From assembly GCA_027596945.1 (NCBI GenBank), contig JADGJH010000779.1, forward strand, positions 1 through 14,534: a DNA stretch of 14,534 nt. Direction: 5' to 3'. Source of the DNA: Physocladia obscura (taxonomy: Eukaryota; Chytridiomycota; Chytridiomycetes; Chytridiales; Chytriomycetaceae). Below the pieces are notes generated by a model. It was not told where the DNA came from. It saw nothing but the letters and a program-made list of their open reading frames with translations, and searched no databases. The translations under genes and the position numbers were made by a program. This document shows positions 1 to 7,339 of this stretch, one piece after another (the stretch's first letter is position 1; the number at the start of each line of letters is the position of its first letter).

Positions 1-75
1 CACAAAAAATGGATGGATTATTTTATTTGGCAATGAATTATTCCAGACTGTTGCCACTGGTCATGGAATTTTAAC
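1..75 (-). repeat. Repeat end, left copy (inverted relative to 13226-13300)
   Basis: Positions 1-75 match the reverse complement of about 13,226-13,305. The core, running from ttggcaRtgaattatt to ctggtcatggaattttRaca, is about 50 bases with only about two differences, and similarity continues less perfectly to the window edge. The match stops sharply at about 75, so the repeat seems to lie to the left and run out of the window. It is probably the end of a DNA transposon; the family is not identified. Confidence 0.7.
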
Positions 76-112
76 ACTTTGGAGTTGAACCATTTGGCAA
101 AAAGGTCGAACT

Positions 113-367
113 TCAAATATCTTCAACTGCAACACTACGTGCCGTTTTTGTCAGCAATGGCTGCGTTGATCTAGTGTTTTCACGATTAGAGATAGTGATT
201 TCGGATGCGGGTGCAGTTTTTGGGATTAATGGTTGAGGATCGTTGTTTGCAGCGCGAAAATTGCATCCATATTTAAAGCGCAGACACCACGCATAAGTGC
301 ATTTTTCATGTCGGCTTGAGCGCAAATTAGAGCTTGTCGACTGTGAGAAAGACGCGATTGCGCGTCA
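113..367 (-). other. Unassigned open reading stretch, possible exon remnant
   Basis: On the minus strand an 80-codon stretch is open from just after a stop near 370 down to a TGA at 113-115. It has no in-frame ATG near its start; it could begin only at a non-ATG codon or as an internal exon. Its G+C content is visibly higher than the AT-rich flanks. The translation has a short Cys/aromatic patch (KCTYAWCLRFKYGCNF) and a Ser/Thr/Pro-rich end, and matches no family I recognise. It may be an exon of a gene truncated by the neighbouring repeat, or chance. Low confidence. Confidence 0.22.
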
Positions 368-452
368 TTCAGAGATTGGTGAAGCTATTTTATTTAATTT
401 ATAAACAAAGGTTTGATAGCAGGCGACGCCGAGCGTATGATTTGAGGTCAAA

Positions 453-473
453 TTGAATCAGAGTTTGATTCAA
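453..473. repeat. Perfect 8-bp inverted repeat
   Basis: TTGAATCA and TGATTCAA flank a 5-base spacer (gagtt). It is short enough to arise by chance in AT-rich DNA and has no evident function. Confidence 0.35.
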
Positions 474-554
474 AGTCAACAAAATTGCAACAATAATAAA
501 CTAGGTTTCATTTGATAAAAATTGTGTGCACTAAATTAACATATGCATACTCCT

Positions 555-592
555 ATAATAGCAGGTGATTTGTCAAATTCACCTGCTATTAT
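555..592. repeat. 14-bp perfect hairpin at SINE 3' end
   Basis: ATAATAGCAGGTGA (555-568) pairs perfectly with TCACCTGCTATTAT (579-592) across a 10-base spacer. It sits where the minus-strand SINE seems to end. It could be a recognition structure of the element's 3' end or a separate small inverted-repeat element. Confidence 0.6.
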
Positions 593-867
593 TTTTCATT
601 TAAGCCCATTTTTTTACATGGAGTAATTTTTGAACCGATTTCGACAAAATTCACGTGGGGGTATAGAATTAATTCGTATTGATAAGAATTGTGCACAGGT
701 AAAATAGGCGTGCTGTTTGTTTTTTGACAGTGAGAAGGATTTTTTTTTTCTCGATTTTTGAAATATACGTAAAAAAAGGAGGCCCAAAATGCGGACAACA
801 ACTCAGGGATCGAACCTCGGACTCCTCTGTGCAAGTCCGAGTTGTAGCCACTGCGCCGCCTTGCCAC
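555..867 (-). mobile_element. tRNA-derived SINE (minus strand)
   Basis: Read on the minus strand, the element opens with a tRNA-like head. It has an A-box-like TGGCTACAACTCGG (850-837) and a B-box GGTTCGATCCC (816-806), spaced as in an RNA polymerase III internal promoter, with a 6-bp CGGACT/AGTCCG hairpin where the anticodon arm would be. The acceptor ends do not pair as in a real tRNA, so it is not a tRNA gene. A roughly 210-base body with A-rich tracts follows, and the element appears to finish at the hairpin at 555-592. Length and structure fit a SINE; its 3' partner LINE is unknown. Target-site duplications were not clear. Confidence 0.6.
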
Positions 868-1340
868 ATGGATTTAATATTTTTAATTTGTTATATCCGA
901 CGGTACAGTTTGACAATACAGCTTGACGTTGCTGCTCGCGCATATCAATTCTGAACCAAGCCATTCAAAATTAAAATATGCTGGGAGAGGCATAGTAATC
1001 TGTGCGAAAGTTGAAGTGGGTGGAGATGGGACTGTCACCGTCCAGTTTGCAACAATGTATAAAAATGCATCATGGTACAAAAAACAATTTACACACTTAT
1101 ATTAAAAAAATGAAATCATACAAAACCATTTTCAAACTTGCAACTTGTTTATTTTCAACCTCTTAAAAAAAGTTAATATAGCCTTCAGTTTACAAGTTTT
1201 GATTATTATGTTTTTATGTAGTTTCCTGTTTTATTATACAGCATGATAGTCATTTTGAGAAATAGATCATTCCTTATCAACACAAAAATATTTCCAAACT
1301 TACAATCTGTTTATTTCAATTGCATATCATTTTATGATTT
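868..1340. other. Gene-free AT-rich stretch
   Basis: Short open stretches on both strands at 883-1,105 overlap one another, lack recognisable motifs and have no support as genes. From about 1,106 the sequence is AT-rich and featureless. Confidence 0.5.
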
Positions 1341-1800
1341 TAGACATACAAAGTTTAATGTTGATGGATTTTTCGGCTTGTTTACAACAAAGTATCAAAA
1401 CTGATGTGAATGCAAATGAATTAACAGAAATGATTAATTATTCTAGAGAAAATAATGTGGATTGAATTTTCAGACTTGGTTTGATAAAAAAATCAAAGAT
1501 ATTTCAAAAATAAACTGCTTCAGATTTTCTGCAAAAATTCCAGCAAATTTCGGAAGCTACTGATTTTTCTTTTTCTGTAAATACTGGTTAAAAATACAAT
1601 GGGTATACAGCAGCATCCAGAACTGTTACTTTTGCATGTTATTTTGGCCTATCTCAAAGACGTAAGCTTGAGAAAGGCAATCAAGGGCCAAACATTAATC
1701 ACCAACTTGTTTGATGAACGTATAGCTATTTTTGCTGTCAAAAACCCAATCACAACCACCCATGGTCATTTGCTTTGCAATTGTTAGAAACAAGGATCTC
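1340..1800 (+). pseudogene. Possible MULE-type transposase N-terminal remnant
   Basis: Joining frames across stops gives a protein-like trail: a stretch ending SEATDFSFSVNTG, then KYNGYTAASRTVTFACYFG from about 1,593, then PNHNHPWSF near 1,746. In MULE/FAR1-type transposases a Cys/His/aromatic N-terminal zinc-binding region ends with a conserved HNHP, which this trail mimics. Several stops and frameshifts interrupt it, so it is dead if real. No catalytic DDE region was found downstream. The assignment rests mainly on the HNHP motif and its setting and is tentative. Confidence 0.3.
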
Positions 1801-1924
1801 TGTCGTATTGTGCAAACTCAGAGAGTACTGCAATGATATGACTAAATATGTAAGGGGGGAAGAGAGATTGGTGGAGAAAGGTGTGTTGGAGAATGGGGAG
1901 GTGATGCAATTATTAATTTTCTTT

Positions 1925-2069
1925 GTCTTTAAAATCAAATCACATTTCCGTCTAACCTACACAACACTGTCTTCACAAGTTAAGTTGATTTAATTCTTTA
2001 ACTCTAAATAAATGGTTTTTGAAATTAAATTGCATTTCCTCCCATCCCACACAACACTGTCTTCATATG
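1925..2069 (+). repeat. Two direct repeats of about 55 bp
   Basis: 1,925-1,979 and 2,014-2,069 are imperfect direct copies, 89 bases apart. The longest exact shared block is acacaacactgtcttca, preceded by a similar (gt)(c/t)ttt(a/g)aaat(c/t)aaat segment in both. This looks like a local tandem duplication in non-coding DNA. Confidence 0.65.
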
Positions 2070-2600
2070 TACATGCTTTTATTATGCTCCTTGATTTTAT
2101 TCATTACGTGCTTTACCCTATACAGTATACAGATAATAAGTATATGTATACTGCCCTTGTATGATTTCAAGCAATTAATGTAGTATACATGTGCAGAGTC
2201 ATATTTTTTAAATGAAAGTTGAAGACTTTTCCTGTTTTCATTTTATTAAACAAAACAAAAGAAACACTTCCCACACCATAATACTGTACTGCTCACTACA
2301 ACGCCATGCCACTCATTCACTCATAACAACATCTATTTTATGATTGAAGCAACAAGTCATCATGATTTACATGCTTGAGCTTTAGATGATGAAGAATAAA
2401 AGCTTTTTTATATTATTTTTATTCAAATTACAGTTGATAATATGCTAAACAGTATACTATACATATTCCATATATGTATAATATATACAATATGTGATCA
2501 AAAGATCATTGTAAATGTATACTTCTAAAGCCTATTCATTACTGATTCCCATCTCAGCAAATCAAGATTTTATTTGACCGATAATTGACACCTTGATGAG
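2070..2600. other. Gene-free AT-rich stretch with TA-rich runs
   Basis: No coding signal is visible. Two clusters of TATAC/GTATA words (about 2,120-2,200 and 2,445-2,525) are partly inverted relative to each other and could be ends of a small decayed inverted-repeat element, but the match is too weak to call. Confidence 0.4.
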
Positions 2601-2819
2601 TTGGTCAAAGAAGTTAATCAATCATGCAATCTGCAAGTGTCAATTTTGACTATTTATTCAAAGGAAATGGTTCTTATTTTTTGCTTTAGTCTTTACCTTG
2701 TTAAGTATTTCTATTGAAGTTATCAATTCAAACTGCTGAATACAATGAATATGAGTGGGAAAATCTTCATCATTACATCAGACAGTTGGTTTTTGCAGTA
2801 AAAAAGAAAAAATTAGAGT

Positions 2820-3165
2820 GCAGGTGGGGCTATGCATGGGAGGGATTTCAAGAAGAGTGTATTGGCCCATTTTTATGAGGGCAAAGAAATTGTATTGTTA
2901 GTGCACTATCTTTAAGGTATATTTGCCATCTTTCATCAAACAAGGAGTACTCAATACTAATGATTTTTGGAATGGATTTAAGATCGCTTGGTTCTGTAAT
3001 TTCATTTAATTTTCTATTTATTTATAGCTGCTGCAAATGAAAGCATTCTCATTGTTGACAATTCATCCATTCACAACAACCCATATATTAAAGCTGTGTG
3101 TGTTGCAAGTGGCATTCTTTTAGTTTTTTTACCTCTTTTTTCTCCAAATTTAAACACAGAATAAA
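2820..3165 (+). pseudogene. Tc1/mariner-IS630-type (DDE_3) transposase remnant
   Basis: The translation from 3,032 reads ESILIVDNSSIHNNPYIKAV, then a CVASGILLVFLP segment followed by FSPNLNTE, ending at a TAA at 3,161-3,163. This is the second-aspartate region (VDNSSIH) and the following LLVFLPxxSPxLNxxE box of IS630/Tc1-mariner DDE transposases; the usual P-I before the final Glu has changed. Upstream, from about 2,822, RWGYAWEGFQ and, after an in-frame TGA, GQRNCIVSALSL fit the preceding part of the domain. An in-frame stop, a frameshift between about 2,935 and 3,032 and the missing N-terminus show it is defunct. Terminal repeats were not found. Confidence 0.7.
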
Positions 3166-3169
3166 ACTT

Positions 3170-3924
3170 GCTGTGATATGCCAAAAATATTGTGTGACTT
3201 AATAGTACAATAAATTGAGCAAGGTTTCTACATATCAAGAGCCACCCATGAAGGAACCTCAAAATTCAACCCTAATAATCAAAATCAGGAGAAAATTTCT
3301 TGCTCTTGTTTCAATGAAAATAAGTAATTTTTTATTAATACTTCACTTTCTGAATTATTGGAAGAGTCCCAGCTGTCAAAACCTTGCCATAATGTCTTTA
3401 GCCAAATTTAATTTTTTTTCATAATATCAGTGATTGAGTTATTTGCCGAAATAGTGAGCCAGCCTGTTGTGCATCATATTCATTGTTTTTAAAAAATAAA
3501 AATTAATTTTGGATAATGGCAACAACATAATCAACACTGTTTGTCGTGCCCAAAAACTTTTTTTGAATGGTTGACAGACGAAACTGGATCGTTGTAGACT
3601 GTTCTTATTTTGATTGATTTCAAGAATTTTAAACAAACACCTATGCATAGAACAACACACTTCACTTCAATTTATAATATAAGAATAGAATTAAATCCTG
3701 GTCCAAAAAGTCTATGGTGGATCAAAGTATCAGTCCATGATGAAGGTGATCCACTTGTTTCAGATCATAAAAAGTCTAGTATTGCGGAATTTTTTGCTTG
3801 TTTCAGTAAATAGCATAATTGCTCAAATTCCAAGCATGGTCATTTTTATTGGAATGAACAGCTTTTCCCTCTGGTGATTCGGACAAAAAACAAAGATATT
3901 TTTGTTTTCCTTCAGAAAAAAGAG
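3170..3924. other. Intergenic region upstream of the 3925 gene
   Basis: Open stretches occur on both strands (for example 3,610-3,813 plus and 3,439-3,660 minus), but none shows a recognisable domain or convincing codon pattern. The plus stretch at 3,610-3,813 includes ELNPGPKSLWWIKVSVHDEG and could be another eroded transposon piece. The promoter and 5' leader of the gene starting at 3,925 must lie here; a pyrimidine-rich stretch ending ccttcag at 3,908-3,914 could be the 3' splice site of a leader intron. Confidence 0.35.
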
Positions 3925-6404
3925 ATGGAGGCATCAGTCGCGGATCTTCGCGACTGCGTTGGCAGTTTGCAGCGGCGCCAGCACCATAGCGGCATGTTTA
4001 TTGAGCGGCATCTGCGCACGTGTTCTGAGGACGACTTCGGCGATGCGGTTGGCGTCACGCGCGCAGCCTTCTACGCTTTTGCCGTCGAAATTGCACCACT
4101 CCTCTCTGTCAATACTTCTTCATTGTCATCTTCATCTTCATCATCTTCTTCCGCTTGCTTCACTTTACCTGTCGACTCGCAGCTCGCAATCTTTCTGATC
4201 CATCTGCGCCGCTTCCAAGCCCAGTCGCATCCCCTCGAAATCTCCAACGAAAACACTAACAGTAATGGATCAGACGTCTCCAGCTTTGGCTACTTTGATG
4301 CGCGCATTCCAATTGTCGATCCGCTCCGCGCCAATATTCTCCGCTCCGTTGCCTGCGCGCTTCAAGCCGTCTTCTACTCGCCGGCTACAACTTCCTTGTG
4401 TCATCCGAATGTTGCTCTCGTCGCACTCTTCCAGTGCGTCTACGGCTCTTCGTTCACTAAACTGTACGCCTCTCTACCCAAAGAACGCGCCGTCTTGGCT
4501 GATGCCTCCGTCGCGAATCTGCTGCAACTGGATCTTTCTTCCATCCCACAACGCCTTGTACCTTCTTCGGGTCCAAATGCTCCAGTTCCTGAAAGATTCA
4601 GGTGGTCGCCTTCATTCCTCGCTCATCCTGTTTTCGACGAACACGGCCTGATTAATATGCATCATTCCGACAAAAACGCTGCTCTTGCCAATGAAATGGA
4701 AATCTTATCATATTTTGTGTCAGTTCTCGAACAGCGATTCAAAATTGTCCGTTTTACTATCCCGCCTTATTCTGGAGACGAAAACTTTTGGTTTCGTAGA
4801 TTTAATGGATTACCTAAAGATGTATTTGCATATCTTCTTGCAAAATTGACACCAGCACTATCACATGATGAAAGTTAGTTTTTTCACTTTTTCTATAATG
4901 CCGTCTTTATTGATTCTTCGATGTTCATTTGCAGTTGGGTCAATCACTTATTTTAACGTTGAAACAAAACTGTTTGTTTTCTTGCTCTTTTTAGCCTTTA
5001 AACTTCCAGATCGAAGTAGAAGTTTAATTGACGTGCTTCTTATCAATGAATTTTCAAATTCAATATCTCGTGATGAAGTAATTGCCATTGTTATGCAAGT
5101 TAGAGGCGGTCTCTTAGCAGCAATATTTTCAAACGCGTTAGTTTTTTCTTCTCTCCATTATTTATACACCATATCAACGCGGTTTTTTGAAAAATTAAAC
5201 TGTAAAAACATACAAAAACAGTTCTCAACATGACACGTTTGCACTCGCGTTCCAAACAGTTTTCGGAAAATTCAGTTTCTTGTATGACATGATTCCAGTT
5301 CGTCTTGGTATACCAGAAGCCGATTACAACAGCCAACAATCGCAACAAGCGCAAGTGCCAACAGGTAGTAGTGGTAGTGTCAATGTTAATATTTCACGAA
5401 ATATTTCCAGAAACGTCAGAGACACTAGCAATGGCTGTGGCGGCGGCGACGACGGTACTAGCAGTACTGTTACTGCAAAAACCACCACCATCAACAGCAA
5501 CAATAATAAACGGCAAAAAACATGTGCTGATGTTGATACTCATGAACATACAAATTCCAGCCGAACAGCAATCAAAGTCCGACAAACAAAATCACCTGAT
5601 ACTGGCACGAAAACTGCAGCAACTACCCCATCGGCTTCAACGACAGCAACAGTAATAACAACGACCGTTCAACGAAAATCCAACATACCCTCGCTAGCTC
5701 CGCTTCCTGTGCCAACAATTATCACCACCGCCACTGCCACCACAATCGCAACAATAACTTCAGCGGCACCAAAAAAACGGAATCCATTACAACCTATTCC
5801 ACAAACGGTTCCACCGCCTGTAACAAAACGATCATCAAAATCAGCTGTACCAATGACACGTCAGCGAACATCAACAGTCGCCCCATCATTTAGCAGCCCT
5901 GAAAACAGTGATATGTTACTACCGGTGCCGCCACGAAGACGAGCAACGTTTGGCGGAATTGGGAATAACCAAAAAACAAATAAGCGATCGTATGCGGAAA
6001 GCAATGGCAGCAGTTCGCCGCCGAGTGCGATTAAAGATATACGAAACTGGCGGAGTTTGTTGGCGCGGCCTGATGAGATTATTGAGCTTGATGGATGTGA
6101 GCCTATTATTATGGCGAATTTGGCCAAGAAGGTGAATAATATCGGTGGTCTTAGTAGTGGTAGCAGTGGTGCTATTTTGGGAGGATGGAATCCGAATGAG
6201 TTTGACGATGATGAACAGGATGATGATGATGATGATGATAATGTGGATACTGTCCGTGGAAATCGGTATGAAAGAATGGATGATGTAGTTTTTGGAGGAG
6301 AAGGTGAATATGAATTGGAAGATGGGGAAGAGGAGGAAGATGAAGAAGAAGAAGAGGAGGAAGAAGATGAATTAGAAGAAAGCTGGGCATCTAGCACAAC
6401 TTAG
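3925..6404 (+). CDS. HARBI1/Harbinger transposase-derived protein with duplicated N-terminal module
   Basis: Three exons, 3,925-4,873, 4,935-5,136 and 5,222-6,404, join in frame to give 777 residues. The start is the first ATG; an upstream extension would need a non-ATG start. Residues about 30-210 (SEDDF, TRAAFYAFAVEIAPLL, LAIFLIHLRRF, LFQCVYGSSFTKLYASLP) and about 282-425 (DENFWFRRF, PKDVFAYLLAKLTPAL, TKLFVFLLFLAF, AFQTVFGKFSFLYDMIP) align as two diverged copies of one helical module. It resembles the N-terminal helix-turn-helix half of HARBI1-type DDE transposases. Copy two reaches YDMIPVRLGIPEADY, like the first catalytic Asp region (D-x-I-x-V-x-x-x-x-P-x-A). The remaining 350 or so residues are Ser/Thr/Pro-rich with basic clusters (KRQK, KKRNP, PPRRR) and Asp/Glu runs at the end. 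No second Asp or Glu catalytic motif follows. The likely role is a nuclear DNA- or chromatin-binding protein exapted from a transposase (inferred). AATAAA lies at 6,508. Confidence 0.75.
4874..4934 (+). other. Intron 1 of the 3925 gene (61 nt)
   Basis: Donor GTTAGT and acceptor TTTGCAG. Removal avoids the TAG in the donor and joins phase-1 ends (a|tt) so that the module continues from LTPALSHDE into a TKLFVFLLFLAF segment. Confidence 0.75.
5137..5221 (+). other. Intron 2 of the 3925 gene (85 nt)
   Basis: Donor GTTAGT, with its first 11 bases the same as those of intron 1, and acceptor AAACAG. Splicing joins phase-2 ends (gc|t) and keeps the frame into HDTFALAFQTVFGKF, whose match to the first module supports this junction. 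Confidence 0.7.
6205..6380 (+). repeat. GAT/GAA trinucleotide microsatellites coding Asp/Glu runs
   Basis: Impure gatgat and gaagaa/gaggag tracts near the end of exon 3 encode an Asp run (from about 6,203) and a Glu run (about 6,322-6,380). The acidic tail resembles those of chromatin-associated proteins, but such tracts also grow by replication slippage. Confidence 0.8.
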
Positions 6405-7339
6405 TTGTTTGTTTCTTTTCTATTTTCCCCTGTTTCTTTTTGGGGTTCATCCCTCCTTTCCCACAATTTTTAATTTTTAATTTTTTTTAAAATTTTTTTT
6501 CAGAACCAATAAAAATAATGATAAGACTTATGTCAGCTTGTTAGCGTAAATGCAAGCTGTCTGTCTACGCTACTCTTATACTTATTACTTTCAGAGAATG
6601 AGTAAATTATAACTGGCTTGAATTTTTGGAATCTCAAATTCAACTGTAAATTCATGGATAGCTCAATATAAAGCCGATGAGGAACAGATTTGGCTTGTTC
6701 ATTTCTATGCACAACACCAATTCTTTGAAGAAGCAAAAGCAAAAAATGTGAAGCAGTTTCCCAGATCTATGATTGGTCTTTCCATAATAATAGTGATATC
6801 CTGTTCCGATTTCAGTATTGCAAATTGTCAGTTTTGGTAGTCTCTATTTTGTCAATCGTGATGAATAGATTGAGATCCTTGATAGCTATGCAGCCAGACT
6901 ATTTATTTCTCCATGTAAATCTAAGCTTAAAAGCAGTAAAAGTGTAAAAAAAAAGGAAGAAAATACTTTGTGTATATTCATAACCTTATTCTTCCACATT
7001 CTTCTGCAATTATTGCCGATACCGTTAGTCTATTTATAATCAATTCTTCATCCCAATTTATGCAGGCAGGCAGTATCTGTTCCATTTCCTTATCCGTAAA
7101 CAATAGAGTCACTAAATCTGCAATCCTTGTACTATTAATTTTTTGAGTTGTTTTAGATGCCAATTTCTTTTCTTTCCCTGATAGTATAAAATCTTCTTCA
7201 GTTGACAAAGGGAGGGTGTTTTTTTTTTTGCTTTACTGTGAAAGTTGGAAAATCAATCGAAATTATTCGAAGACCAAAAAAGCAACCGATCACACTTGGG
7301 AACAAAAGAAAAAAAAAAAAATACTAAGCAACAGTACTT
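6405..7339. other. Spacer between the two intact genes
   Basis: It holds a pyrimidine- and T-rich 3' flank (6,405-6,500), an AATAAA polyadenylation-like signal at 6,508-6,513, the minus-strand candidate exons described separately, and the presumed promoter of the 7,340 gene. A poly-A run lies about 20-30 bases upstream of the ATG at 7,340. Confidence 0.6.
6533..7225 (-). CDS. Candidate two-exon minus-strand gene, unassigned
   Basis: The minus strand is open from a possible 3' splice site (ttttccaactttcacag, near 7,225) to 6,978, encoding a helical-looking peptide (STEEDFILSGKEKK, then DKEMEQILPACINWDEELI, then an IIAEECGRIR end). A donor (ag|gttatg near 6,977) can be spliced in phase to an acceptor ending cttcaaag near 6,735, giving IGVVHRNEQAKSVPHRLYIE and so on, to a stop at 6,533. 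No ATG start was found and the implied intron of about 240 nt is longer than the others here. The peptides match nothing I recognise. It could be an eroded gene or transposon piece convergent with the 3,925 gene. Confidence 0.25.

Noticed and set aside
790..862. A tRNA gene on the minus strand
   Set aside because: The A and B boxes are good, but the acceptor ends do not pair, the anticodon arm is not canonical and a SINE body follows.
2445..2525. Candidate MITE ends in TA-rich DNA
   Set aside because: Inverted similarity to 2,120-2,200 is limited to TATAC words expected in such composition.
4265..4651. 128-codon plus-strand ORF in another frame of exon 1
   Set aside because: It is a shadow of the GC-rich exon; the module duplication supports the other frame.
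5861..6397. 178-codon minus-strand ORF with long Ser runs
   Set aside because: It is the antisense of the Asp/Glu-rich and low-complexity exon 3; the Ser runs are the complement of GAT/GAA repeats.
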